Shown: positions 41,106 to 53,891, counted from the first letter of the stretch. The stretch is DNA of 64,000 nt from Piromyces finnis (GCA_002104945.1 MCFH01000002.1:1269001-1333000), one strand, 5' to 3'. Numbers and translations are program-made. Notes: generated from the sequence alone by a model not told the origin.

Positions 41106-43884
41106 ATGAAAAAATTTTATGGAATAATTTTATCTATTCTTTCATTATTATTGGTTTCTTGTTTACCATCAGATTCTAGTGAGTGTCAAAATATTTCAAA
41201 TTTCTTCGCAAATTATAATGGAATAGTTATTCCAGAATGTTGTAATAATGACACAACTAAAAAAAGTAATTATATAAAATGTGAAAATGGTTCTATTACT
41301 GATATGTTAGTATCAATTATTTTTGAATTAGAGATGTTATATAACATTTTAAACAATTATTTTAAACAATTTAATTAAATATTGTGCTTATTCTATTAAA
41401 TATAATGTTAGAGATTTAAGACTTGGTAGTTACAAAGATGTTATTGATTTTTCAAATTTTCCAATTCTTCAGAATCTTAAAAACTTGTAAATATAAATGA
41501 TTTATCATATGTTTCGTTTTCATTATTATTCTTCATGTATTAATTATTTATATGTATATATTTTTTTTTTCCTTTTATGCAAAAATCATTTAAAATTTTT
41601 TATTCTGATTTGTCATTATATTGTAATAGACTCATTGAAAATGCTAATTTCTTAGATAACACTGTACCTTATAGAATTTTTGAATTTCCAAATCTTAAGA
41701 CATTGTAAGTTATAATGAAATATTTATTTATTTTTTTTTTTTTCATTTATTATTAAATTATTAGTTTTGAATAGATAACTAATAAATTTATCATTATTTA
41801 GAGGTATATATGCTTCTAAAATCACAAGATTAATGGACATTAGTGAAACATGTAATCTCGAAGAATTGTAAGTATTAATAATTTTTATAGATAAAGTGAA
41901 TAAATAAATATTTATATTTATATAATATTTAAGAGTTAAAAATTAATATAAAAATATATTCTAATAATTTAGAAAGCTTTATAATAATAGTTTTTCAAAC
42001 TTTCCAAATCAAGTTATTAAATGTTCTGGGCTTAAAAAAATGTATATTTTGTACTATAATTAATTAAGTTATTTATACATATATAAAATTAATAAAAATT
42101 AAAATTTCATGATTATTAGAGACTTATCGGTAAATCCAGGATTGACTAATATTCCAAAAGATATTTATCGTTTAACAAATTTAAAACAATTGTAAGTAAT
42201 TCTTATTATAAAAATAGATTTCATCAAATAACGACGTATATGATAAACAGTATATTTATATATATATTAATATTAATAGGTATCTTGGTGAAACTGGATT
42301 GTTAGAAATACCAAATGACATATATAAATTAAAATTAGAAGATTTGTAATTTTTTTTTTTTTCTTATCTTATACTTTCATATTCTTTAATAAGTATTAAC
42401 CTAATTTATATATATAATATAATAGTGATATTAATCATACACCATGCTTGTCATCTGTTGAAATTCATAAATTTGCAGAACCTGTTGATATTTGTGATTT
42501 TAGGGGTGATAATGTTCAAATTAAATGCTATGAACAAGGAGCATGTAAACAATTTGTAATTAAAGAGTACTCTGATTCTCGTGATACAATACCAGAGAAT
42601 CCTTCACTTTATAAAGCATGTGATGAATCTTCAAATGAAGCCATTAGAAAAATAAGTTTAGGTGATGATAAACCATCTCGTGGTCGTTTGACATATATTC
42701 TATCTTTTATTGGTATTGTTATTATTCTTTTATTAATATTTTGCTATATTAAAAATTATAAATTTAATACTGCCTATGATGATAATGCAAATGAAAAAAG
42801 GTATATGACATCTCCTATTTCAGAGAATAGTACTTATAATAACGATACTCAAGCATCTGATTATAATTTAAATGCGCTAAAATCATCAGGATCATCAAAT
42901 ACAGAAATAGTTAAATCAAATGAAATTAATGAAATTAATGGTTTTATTAAAAATGTTGAAACTCAAGTAGGCATTTTTCAAAAGAAGGAAGAAAACACTA
43001 GTTTAAAGATAACCAACAATAGTTCAATTGATGATAAAAATCAAACCTCATCGGCTATTAAAAAAGAATCATCAATATCCTCAACATCACAAGTAATATC
43101 ACCATCTTCATCTATATCTTCTACATCACCAATATCTCTTGTAGGAAATAAAAGTTTTAGTTCTATTCATAATGATTCATTCAATAGTAATCAATATATA
43201 TCTCATATTAGAAGTAATTCAATTCACAATACCATTCCAATGAAACATACAAAAAGTTCAAGACTCACGTCAAAACAAATAGAAGCATTAAAATGTGCAA
43301 GGGATGCACCTTCAAAAATCGAATTACCTTCTTATTCAGAGACAATTAGACAAAATAACAGTGTAAAATATAATCAAATCTTTCTACAATATCAAATGAA
43401 TCAATTACAAAATTCATCAATGAAAGGAATAAATGGAATTAATCCTAATCATAATAGTAACATGCCATTATATTACACTAATATCCAAAATACAAAGGGT
43501 GTATCAAATATACAAAATTCTTTTATTCAATCATTACCAAACGCGTACATGTCTGGTAATATGCTCAATTATGGTAATGGTATTATGGGATCTAACTATA
43601 TGAATACAATGAATTCAATGAATAATAATATAAATTCTATGAACAATAATATAAATTCTCTGAGTAATATAAACAATTTAAATACAGTGAATAGTATAAA
43701 TGCAAAGAATATAAACAATAATCTTGGTAATGGTTCATATGTGACCCCATCACCTTGTTTTGCTTTATCAAGTACTTTACCAACAACAACAAATTCAAAC
43801 GGATTTATTAGTATTAATAATAATATTAACATTAATAATAATAATAGTATAACTAATAACAAAGATAACCATAACAATAGTTAA
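41106..43884 (+). CDS. Leucine-rich-repeat single-pass membrane protein
   Basis: Eight exons: 41106-41305, 41412-41486, 41630-41704, 41802-41867, 41973-42041, 42120-42191, 42280-42345, 42426-43884. All junctions are phase 2 and the total is 693 residues. The first donor is GTTAGT. A signal peptide (about 1-19) and a Cys N-cap (ECQNISNFF...PECC) are followed by six or seven irregular LRRs, one per exon. A second Cys cluster (CDF..D.VQIKCYEQGAC) follows. One membrane helix lies at about 296-317, followed by a Ser/Asn/Met-rich cytosolic tail of about 375 residues with a LPSYSE (PY-like) motif. Probably a surface receptor or adhesion protein; ligand and partners unknown. Same exon logic and N-cap as the gene at 30275-32386. 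Decayed paralogue directly downstream. Confidence 0.85.
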
Positions 43885-44758
43885 AATAAATATTGCTATT
43901 ATTATTATTTTTTTTATAAAAATATAATTATATTATGTATATACTTTGAAATAAAAAAAAAAAAACATGTATATATATAAAAAGAAAGCGAAAACAAAAT
44001 ACGAAAAAACTAAACAAATTTAAACAAAACAAAACAAAAAAAAGTTAATAATTGTATAAAATGCTGTAATAGATTAGTTATATTAAAATATACAATTTAT
44101 GTAAAAAAAAAAAAACTATGAATTCTTAATTTATAATGTAAAATAGTTGTGATTTTATAAATTATTATGAATAAAAGTTTTTAAAAAGTGTTTTAAAAAG
44201 AAATTTATCGATGAAGGAAAAATATAAATTTAAAGTTTATTTTTATTTTTTATTTTATTTATTTATTTTTTTTTTATCTATCATTCATTTTGTGATACCG
44301 CAGTTTCATGCCATGATATGTTTTCCTTTCCTTTTTTTTTATTAATTATACAAGAATGAAAAAACTAATTTATCGAATCTATAAAAAGAAATAAATAAAA
44401 AACTATAAAGAGTAAAGTTCACATTTAAATATTAAAAAAAAAAAGTCTTTTTTTTTTTGTTTTTAAAGTGATAGAGATTATATTTATATATATATAAAGG
44501 AAAAATAGTATTTGAGGTATAATTATTATAAATATATATATACAATATTTTGATATCATTATCATGGGAATAAATACTTTTTTAAAAAAAACTAAAATAG
44601 AAATAATGTTATAATTTTTTATTTTTTAATTTATATACAAAGTATCAATATTATCTCCACTTTTTTTTAATAGTAATAGCAACAAACTATAACAAATAAA
44701 ATAATAATAATAATAATAAACATCAAGACTTTAATATTTAAATAATAATAATAGTATC
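43885..44758. other. Spacer between the LRR membrane gene and its pseudogene
   Basis: About 870 bases of A+T-rich sequence with AAACAAAACAAAAC-type repeats near 44020 and poly-T tracts. No gene is seen. Confidence 0.5.
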
Positions 44759-46130
44759 ATGAATTTTACTATTTATATTTTATTTTGTACAAACTTATGG
44801 TAAAACAAGAGCAACGGAAAAATGTAATAAAGTTGATAATTTTTTTACATAATATAAAAAAAGTTCCAAAAGCGATATATGTATTCCATTATGTTGTAAT
44901 AAGGATAACAAACATCGATATTTTAAGTGTGAAGAAGGTCACATCACAAATATCTAATGCTAATGATATATATTAAAAAATAAAAATATAAGATTTTATA
45001 ATTTATATTTATATATTTATTAACAGAGAGTTAAGATTTAGTAAACAGAATCTGTTGATTTTTCTACTTTTCCAGTATTAAATAATCTAAAAAGAATGTA
45101 CATGTTTTATCATTGAATTACATAAGGTTTTATGTTTTTATATTTATTTAAAATGGCAAATATAATAATATTATTAATGCTTTTATAGTTTATTAGAAAG
45201 AAATGTATTTAAAAATGATGTTTTTCCAACAAAACTACAAATTTGTTATAAATGATAATCCATATTAATATAATTATGATTCTGATAATAACTATACATC
45301 ATGTGGTGTACCATAAATAGTAAATCTGAAAAACAATCAGAATTATCTTTAGGAAAGAGGGAGAATATAATAACAGTTATTATAGGAATACTTTTAATTT
45401 TAATAATTATATGTTTAGTTTTTATACATTCGAATATAAATAAAAAATATTCCACTATCAAAAGAATATATAAAGGTAATACCTATCAACCACCACTACT
45501 ACCGCTACCATTGCAGCAACAATATAAGGAAAGAATTCAACTGATGATTTAGTGAATTCCAATGAAAATTAGATTTTAAAAACCTTAATATATAAAAGAA
45601 AAGAAAAAAGAAATGTTCAAGAAGATTATAAATTTGATATTCATAACAATTCAATGCCCTACAGTTCATTTCGTCCTAATACCATTATATCGTCAAATTC
45701 CATACGTTCAAATACTATAACGAAATCAAACCTTCTTTATTCAACCGTTCCATTGTCATCCAAATTGCTTTATACCACTACACCATTATTTAATATGTCA
45801 GATATTAAAAAGAAATTTATTTCTCTAATGGTAAAAAAAAGTTGAATCAAAATCCAGGATATCAAAGAATCAAACCTTTAATGATACGTATAATCAGATG
45901 TATGCTATCTATCGGTCAACGATCCTATTACAAATAACTATAGTATAAACTGTAGAAATGTTAAAGGAAATGCAATATATTATTTAAATCAGAATTATAA
46001 TGTTAACCCTAGTGGTGGTAATACTATTACGCCTATATTACCAATTTATATGAACAGTTTTCTATCAAAAAATTCAACTTCAAATGGCATTTCTACTCTA
46101 TCAAATAATAATAACAATAGACAACCGTAA
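44759..46130 (+). pseudogene. Decayed paralogue of the LRR membrane protein
   Basis: Pieces matching the gene at 41106-43884 appear in the same order but are broken. A start codon and signal-like peptide at 44759 end in a stop after 14 codons. The Cys N-cap is readable in another frame (about 44810-44955, with an internal stop). The first donor is changed, so the expected GT reads CT at about 44956. One LRR exon (about 45026-45096) is frame-shifted. A second LRR-like exon starts near 45190. The SLG...membrane-helix segment is intact at 45301-45552, then stops. Ser/Asn-rich tail pieces lie at 45654-45845 and 45960-46130. Most LRR exons are missing. It cannot encode a full product. Confidence 0.8.
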
Positions 46131-46159
46131 CGATAATAAAAAATATATTATAGTTTTAA

Positions 46160-46306
46160 ACATCAAAAATTCAACCGCAATAAACTATCTTTATAGTTTA
46201 TTCTAAAGATCAAAATTTCAACCGCAATAAACTATCTTTATAGTTTATTCTAAAGATCAAAATTTCAACCGCAATAAACTATCTTTATAGTTTATTCTAA
46301 AGTTAG
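46160..46306. repeat. Three tandem 47-bp units, each with a perfect hairpin
   Basis: The unit GATCAAAATTTCAACCGCAA... repeats with a 47-base period (cores at 46171, 46218 and 46265). The first copy has small changes at its left edge. Each unit holds a 10-bp perfect stem, AATAAACTAT and ATAGTTTATT, around a CTTT loop. The array starts just after the last tail piece of the LRR pseudogene. Function unknown. Confidence 0.92.
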
Positions 46307-47555
46307 AATAATAATTAATTATAATTAATTATTATTTTCTCAATGAGTAAATATATATATAATAAGTTTATTTTGTCCATTACAATTTCCATATTAATAA
46401 TATTTGGTATAATGAAAATTACACCCGCTTATTTTTTTGTGTATTATATAATTTAAAAAATGTAATAAATAATTTATTTTAAAGTTTAATAATTATAATT
46501 TATTAATACAAAAAAAAAAAAAATAATATTTGATAGGAATATTGTCTTTTTCTTCTTTACTTAAACCTAAAAAAAAAAAATGAAAAATGGAATGCTGGAA
46601 TAATTGTACAACGTTACAATATTACGGTAAAATTAAATTCCTTTTTTTTTTAAAAAAAGTCTTTTAAATTATTTTGCTAAGAAATAAATATATATCAACC
46701 AATAGTATTGCAGATATGTATTATTGGTAACAAAGTATATTCATTTATCATAATACTAAGCATTCTTGTGCTATTTCTTTTATTATATAAAATATAATAA
46801 TAATGTCCCATATATATTAGTCAAAATTAAAAAAAATTTTTTTAATAAATTATAGTGGATTCTTTATGTTGATGTATTTTTTTTTTATTTCTTTTTTTTA
46901 TATTAATACTCTATATATAATTTTTATGAATAATAATGATAACAACAACAATGATATAATAATTCAATAAACTACTAAACGCTTCTTAATAAAATATTTA
47001 TTTATATACTAGATAATCTAGAAAATATAAATATATATATATTCCACATTCTTTTCTTATTCATAACATATATATTATATATTTCCATTTAACAATAGTA
47101 AATTAAATGATATATTAAAATTTTTAATTAATTTAGTGTGTTTTATGTGGTATTTAATTAAAAGTAAAATAAAAAATTATATATTAAACTTTTACTATTT
47201 AAAAAAGCATGATTATTATTTGCATATTTAAATCAATATAAAAATAGCTGTAGAAGACTTTTATTAAACTATTTCAAAAAAAAAAATAAAATAAAATAAA
47301 AATAAAAAATAAAAAATAAAATTAATAAAAAAAGAATAAAATATCTTATTCTAATATATGAATAATAATTAAAAAAAAAAAAAAAAAAAGGGAAATTTTT
47401 CTTAAAATTAAAAAAAATAAAAGTACCTTTTAAATTATTCATATCAATATAGATAGGTTTTTCAATAAATAAAACAAAAGAACAAGAAATAAAAAATAAT
47501 AAAGTATTAAATATTAAAATAAAAATAATAATAAAATTAAAAAATTAAAAAAAAT
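46307..47555. other. Non-coding spacer upstream of seven-helix gene 1
   Basis: About 1.25 kb of A+T-rich DNA with A-rich tracts close to the next start codon. No gene is seen. Confidence 0.5.
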
Positions 47556-48835
47556 ATGTCAGCACCACCACCAGTAGGTCAAGGTCCAGACCAACAAAAT
47601 TTATTTGCACAACCTGGAAGTGCAGTTGATTTAGAAAATTATTCAAAAAAAATGTTTTTTTCAAGATTACTTATGTTATTCAAGGATAGTTTATTTTATG
47701 GAGGTCTTATTCAATTCATTTTAATTACCTATTTGTATTATAGAGTTGGTAAAGGAAGAACTTGGAATATATTTTTTTACTCTGCTCTTTCATTATTCCT
47801 TGCAAAAGTCATTGAAAATATACTATCAGTATTAACTATGTTTAAAGAAACTAATAAAGTTGCTTTTGCTTGTTTTATTCCCTTAGAAGTATTGTTCATA
47901 ATACCAGGGTAAGTTTCAAAAGAATCAAAAAAAAAAAAAAGAGTAATATAGTAATCAAATTTATTTCATTTAAAGTATCAAACATATCAATAACTTTTCT
48001 TATATTAAATTATAAAAATATTAATTCTTATAGATACTCTATCACATTAATAAATTATATAAAATTAGAATCCGTTTGTAATGGAAGTTATATCAAAAAA
48101 ATAAAAATGCTATTATATATAATATTTCCAATCTATGGTACTTTAAGAATTTTAATCGGATACTTTAAGTTTTCTGAACTAAATGTTAATCCTGATAAAA
48201 TAACAAATATTAAAGGTTCTAGTAGTTCAGTCGTTACCGGGTTCGGAATTTTCTTTTCAATTTTAATTATCTATGAATTAAAAAAAAAACTTGATATTGA
48301 GCGCCAACAAAAAAACCATTTTAGAAAAACTTCATTTTTCAGTTATATTAGAAAATCGAATTATGCTGTCTTACTTATACTTAATTTTATTGGTTTTTGT
48401 TTATCCCTTATGTCGTATTCTTATATTGATAAAGAATACCTGGATTATATTACACCTATACAGTGTATTCAAGATAATTTTATTATTATTTTAGCAATAG
48501 ATACTTTGATATTTAAAGTGGATTGCTTCAAACTTATAAGTAATGGAAAATCAGTTGAAAAGAGTTCTTTCAGTTCAAGTAATAATGCCATAAGTTACAA
48601 TTTATCTTCCAATAAAAATTTTAATAACAATTTTAACAGTAGCGGTATGTTATCAAATAATTATTCTTCTAACAATAACAAACCTATTAAGGTTGAGAGT
48701 ATGTATGACTATACGAAACCATTATTTAGTAAAGGTAGTATTATACCAACACCCAAGCATTTCATAAATGATACTGGAAAACAAAATAATAACCTTAATA
48801 ATACAAAGTCCAATTATTCAGCAATGGAATATTAA
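47556..48835 (+). CDS. Putative seven-helix membrane protein, paralogue 1
   Basis: Exons 47556-47908 and 48034-48835 join in phase 2 (GTAAGT...TAG) to 384 residues. A Pro-rich N-tail of about 30 residues precedes seven hydrophobic segments: LFYGGLIQFILITYLYYRV, WNIFFYSALSLFLAKVI, VAFACFIPLEVLFIIPGY, IKMLLYIIFPIYGTLRIL, VVTGFGIFFSILIIYEL, YAVLLILNFIGFCLSLMSY and FIIILAIDTLIFKVD. A Ser/Asn-rich tail of about 100 residues ends in NYSAMEY. The helix count and tails suggest a receptor-like or transporter topology, but I recognise no family motif. Strongly similar to 57556-59041 along the helices (KSNYAVL, VGKG, NPD, FKVDCFK), with the intron at the same site. Function unknown. Confidence 0.82.
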
Positions 48836-51558
48836 ATTTAAGTACATAAAAAAGTGTATAAAAAAGTTGTTATATATTAAAAAAATAACAACTTTATATA
48901 ATAATTGTAAAAAATACAAATCAAAATATCTTTTCTTTAATTTAAATACCATCAATAAGTATTAATAATTATTATTAAATTACACCACTTTTAATTGTAT
49001 AATTACTTTGTGCTTTTTTATAAATTATATACATTTTAATGAAATATAAAAAAAAAACTAATTATTTAATAAAACAATAAATTAATAAAAATTAAAATAG
49101 AAAAAATAAAAAATAAAATAAAAAAAAAAAAACTATAATGATAAAGCAAAGTTTTTTTTATAATAATAAAAAAAAGTAAACTTTAAAAAATATCACCTAA
49201 AAATTTTTTTTACATTATATAACTTTATATATATAAAATAAAAAATACATTTGGAGTCAGTATGTCAGAATAGCATTTAATTTTATTTTATATGAATAAT
49301 AAATAAATTTATCTTTTATATTTATTAATGAATACTTTACATTTTTATATTTTTATATTAATTATTTGTATAGTTATTTTCCCTTAATCATTTTTTATAT
49401 ATTCATTTTAAAAAAAAAGGGTTAAACATCCAATAAAAAATTCATAGTTACAATATAATTATAATGCAATTATGAATGACTCTATTCACAAAAATATTGG
49501 ACACTTTTAAATGTCAAATTTATTAAAATTTTCATTGGTTGTATATAGGTATTATTCACCATTATATTACTACACACATGAAGGTTTAAATCTATTAAAC
49601 ATTAATATCAATAACCAATAATAGTAAGAATAATCAACCTTTATATAGATATGAATTTAAAATGATAGAATTGATAAAATGATTAAATGAATATTCATAA
49701 TGAATTATTCATTCAACAAAAACATAAAGTGATCTTCAAAGTATATAACTTGAATGAATGAAATACACTCTTTTATAGCCGTTTTATTAAATAATAATAA
49801 ATAATTCTATTTATTTTAGTTCAAAATAAACAATCAATTTAAGTATCATCATTTATTTAAAAATAATAATGAAAATCTTAATTCTATTTAAATTATAATG
49901 ATTCCTACAGTATTTGTATAATACAGTAATAAAAGTGGGAAAGAAATGTTTGATAAAAAAAAGATTTTAGGCAATGAAGTTTTAATTTCATTCAAACAAT
50001 AAGAATTAAGGTTTATCTCTTTATAAACTTTAATATTTATTTTTTTTTTATTTTTTATGAAATAAAAATCCATCATCCAATGAAATATTAAACAAAATTT
50101 GTTTTTAATCTTTATTAATTTTTACTAATTTTCTTATTTTCCCAAATACTATTAGAACAATAATAAGATTTAACCAAAAATTTTGCTATTATTTTCTATA
50201 ATACTAAAAAAAAATAGAGACCTTTTTTTTTTTTATTTACGATTCTTTGAAAAAAAGGAAAGGAAAATAGATTAGATAAAATATGAATAGTATTAAATAA
50301 AATAAGAAAAAAATTAAATTTATATAAAATTGTTATATACATGTAACTAGAATTTGAATATTTATATTTTAAATTATATATAAATAATTATGTTTATGCA
50401 CAATATTATTTAAAGACTATCTATTTTTAAAGAATGCTTTTATATTATCAAAATTAATTAAAATATAGAATTAAAAAAGTATATTAAAATATTTAATATT
50501 TTATTTTCATAGTAATTTAGTTTATATAATTAACCTTTCCTTTTAAATTATGTATTTAAGCGTCTAAATAACAAATTATTTTATTGACATAATTAATAAT
50601 TAATATAAAATCATTAAGATTCATTGAACTTTTTTTTTAAGTTATTAATTACTATTTAACTAGATATATTAAATAATAATAATAATAAAACAAAAATAAA
50701 ATAAGTTATAAAGTAAAATTGAACTTTAATATCTTTTATGGTTTCTTTTTCTATAAATATAAAATAATTCTGTTGATAATTCAAATATGATAGTAAAAAC
50801 AAGGTTTTTTTTTTTATAATTACGTAGAATTATTGTATCTCTCTTTTCTTATATTAATAAATATATATTCTATTAAATTGTTAATTATTTAGACTGTTAT
50901 AGTAAATAAAGTTTTAAGTTTTAAATATCATTGACCCTCTTTCATATCACTTTTTTATTTTCAATTGACTAGTACTTCAATGTTTTTTTTTTATATATCA
51001 TCTTTATATTCTCTTATTCTTTTTATCTTTATAATAAAAGTATTATAATTATTTCTTTTTTTTTTTTTTTTATCTTTCTGTATTTAACATTTTTTAAAGA
51101 ACAGATAATGTTTTATTTTGTTTCATAATACAAAAAAAAAGTCAAACTTAATATAATAATAAATTGTAAGATAAGCACGTAACTTGTAAATACAAAAATA
51201 TATGAAATTAATGTAGTAGTAATTAGATAATACTTTAGTATATATATATATATATATAAAAAGAAACTTAAATAATTAGATAAGCATATTTCTTTTAATA
51301 ATTCATATATTATACATTAAATATTATATATCATAATGGTAAGCATTAATAATACTTTAAACTAGTATAAATAGAAGAAAAATTACAAAAGAGTTTAACA
51401 AATTCATAATTAATTTAATTTAATAAATAATTAAATTATTTTTTAAGGAACAAATTTCTTAAATAAGAACAATTTGTCTTAACCTCCAATATATATGAAT
51501 ACAAAAATTTAATTTATTTTGTTGATTAAATAAATGATATAACAAATTAGAAATTTTT
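48836..51558. other. Non-coding spacer up to the LTR element
   Basis: About 2.7 kb of A+T-rich sequence. The open frame at 49888-50076 (-) is short and lacks support. No gene or RNA is seen. Confidence 0.5.
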
Positions 51559-51775
51559 TATTAAGAGTTGTTTAATTTAGGTTTATAATTATGTCAACTT
51601 TATTAATATATTTTATGATAAAGAACTACTTGCGTTACATTCTTCTCAAACTACATGTATTTATACATTTACATTGTGGCTTAAACATATAATTAAATAC
51701 AATATATACAAATACGTTTTAATACATTTCAATACATTTGAATACATGTGACATAACGTTTCACATATTCTAACA
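51559..51775 (-). repeat. LTR, left copy (3' LTR of a minus-strand element)
   Basis: About 217 bases repeated directly at 53883-54096. On the minus strand it starts TGTTAGAATATGTGAAACG and ends ...AACAACTCTTAATA. Immediately before it on that strand is the purine tract TTTGAGGGGGAA, the usual polypurine tract site next to a 3' LTR. The two copies differ only by a three-base indel (TCA) and one C/T change. Confidence 0.9.
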
Positions 51776-51787
51776 TTCCCCCTCAAA
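51776..51787 (-). other. Polypurine tract next to the 3' LTR
   Basis: TTTGAGGGGGAA on the minus strand directly abuts the TGTTAG start of the left LTR. Such a G-run purine tract primes plus-strand DNA synthesis in LTR retroelements. Confidence 0.75.
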
Positions 51788-52139
51788 CCTAATTTTCTAC
51801 TAAGTAAAATTTGGTTTGCTGGTGAATATGTGCATTTTATTATTTCTAAACTATTAACTATAAACTAAATCTAATGTTTAAAATTTTTATATTTCATTAA
51901 CTGGAATTTAAAATATTTCACAAATATTATTCACTAATTGCTTTAAAGAATTTAAATATTACCCTATAACTTCGTTTTTATGGATAAACTGAAAACCTTT
52001 GTATAATTGGGTAGTATTAAAGTTTAAAATTTGGATTGGATATTCATAAATTGTTATACCATCCATTAAGGATTGAAAACCCTTCCGGTTTTACATTATC
52101 CTATAAACTATATTGGTAATCTCTCTGAGATTTACACAG

Positions 52140-52385
52140 AATTATAGACAACACATGGTTTATCTCTTTGATTTTACGTCCTTATGACAACGCATGGTTT
52201 ACCTCTTTGGTTTTACGTTTTCTTAACAACTCATGGTTAACCTTTGATTTTACGTCCTTATGACAACACATATGGATAACTCTTTTTGGTTTTACGTTCT
52301 CTTAACAACCTATGGTTAATCTTCTTGGTTTTACGTTCTTCGGACAACCTATGGATAACTCTCTGGTTTTATGTCCTTATAATTA
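52140..52385. repeat. Six degenerate tandem units of about 39 bp in the LTR element
   Basis: Units run ACACATGGTTTATCTCTTTG then ATTTTACGTCCTTATGACA, and repeat with two alternating endings (CCTTATGACA and TTCTTAACA). Unit length is 37-42 bases. Read on the minus strand, most units stay in one frame and give a 13-residue repeat resembling RKTKEVNHALS, broken by two stops and a small length change. This may be a relic of a repeat-containing gag-like protein. Confidence 0.75.
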
Positions 52386-52775
52386 CAATTTTCTTTAGAA
52401 TATTAGCATAATTGTATTTCAATCTATTTGTAAATACTAATTAATAATGGTAAAATTTTAATTAAATTCTTAATAGTTATTTAGTTTATGTATATTGAAT
52501 TTTAACATTTTCTTTTAGGTGTTTTTCCTTCCTTTTATGCCTTTTGTATTGATTAATTATTCTTATAATATTTAAGAATATTTTACTTTGTATTTGAAAT
52601 TTTGTTCTTTTCATTTTTACATATTGAATATTGAATCTTATAAATTTTTACAATTTGAATTTCAATTCATTCTATTTATTAAGCCTTAGTTTCTATGCAA
52701 TGTTTTAGTTATTTCCAATGTTTAACTAGAAACAAAAATTATTATCTTGAATTTTAAATTTCGTATATTCACTAC

Positions 52776-52787
52776 TTCCCCCTCAAA
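52776..52787 (-). other. Second, internal polypurine tract
   Basis: The same 12-mer as at 51776-51787, TTTGAGGGGGAA on the minus strand, occurs again exactly 1000 bases into the element. It may be a central polypurine tract, or the edge of a lost or nested LTR. Confidence 0.55.
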
Positions 52788-53825
52788 TCTAGATGTTTAG
52801 TAATAAATATTTAGATTTGAAAATGAGAAATTTAAATTTCATAAAATTTCATTCATTTTGCATCAAATTTTCATAATAATGAATAATTTTCCATAACATA
52901 TACGATAAGTATTAATACCTATATAAATAATAAATAACATATTCTAATGTTTTCATTCATTTTTCTCAATTGCTTATCCTTTAAAATATAGTGAAATAAT
53001 ATTTTCATGATAATATATTTTAATGTAGTGATAATCATAGAATATCAAACTAATGAATAAAATATTCCTCAATTATGTATTTCTTTACTTCAAATTAAAA
53101 TAAGTAGATATACCAGTAAAATTATAACAAGTTAATATTGTAAGATAATGACATTTAAAATATCGATTGTTGAAGAGAATAAAGTTCTTCTAAATTATAT
53201 CGAAGGAACTTATTTATTCAAATTTCACATATTATATTCTTAATATTAATACTACTATATCATATCTTCTTGAGAATAGAAGTTTTGTTACTATTGATAT
53301 TATGTCTATATTCAAGGAATATTAAATTTACTGAAAGCTTTTTGTAGTTTACTATTGACGATTTGTTTTAAGCTACAAAGTTATCAAATCAATATAGTGA
53401 TATAGGTATTGTTCCTTGGGGGTTTAAGCTATTTATTTATATTTAATTTGATTTGTATATTTTTTGAGTTTATTGAATTCAAAATAATTTAAATTTTAAT
53501 AATTTACTAGTTTTTCGGAAATTTAATGTTTGAATTCTATCATTGTAGATTAACTTATATCATATTAGAAAATATACTACTTTCTATGTTTTATTTATCA
53601 GATTGATTATTTCCTTATTTTCTATATTAAGTTACTTCGAATCTTTTATTTATGGCGAAAATAATATTTCAATCTTAAAATTTTGAAATCTCAAATTTTA
53701 GATCTCAAGATAATTTTATCAAACATAGAAAATTTCAGATTAAATAATTTAGTTCTGATAGTTAGAATTTCCTACAGTTTTCTCCTATGACAAAATGTCA
53801 TATCCGGCGGTTTGATTCATCTTTC

Positions 53826-53891
53826 AGAGAATCATTTGAGAATTAATGAGATTCTCTCTTGAGAGTCTTGAGACTCTTAATCTATTAAGAG
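53826..53891. repeat. Chain of four small inverted repeats at the 5' LTR edge
   Basis: AGAGAATC/GATTCTCT (53826-53857), CTCTC-TT-GAGAG (53854-53865), AGAGTC-TTGA-GACTCT (53862-53877) and CTCTTAAT-CT-ATTAAGAG (53874-53891) overlap in series. The last runs into the LTR end. They occupy the place where a primer-binding site would lie on the minus strand. Confidence 0.8.

Noticed and set aside
43596-43877. Minus-strand open frame with many Leu/Ile
   Set aside because: Antisense of the Asn/Met/Ser-rich tail of the LRR membrane protein.
44759-46130. Several short real genes instead of one pseudogene
   Set aside because: The short open pieces follow the order and content of the intact gene at 41106-43884 (N-cap, LRR, membrane helix, tail), so decay of one copy explains all of them.
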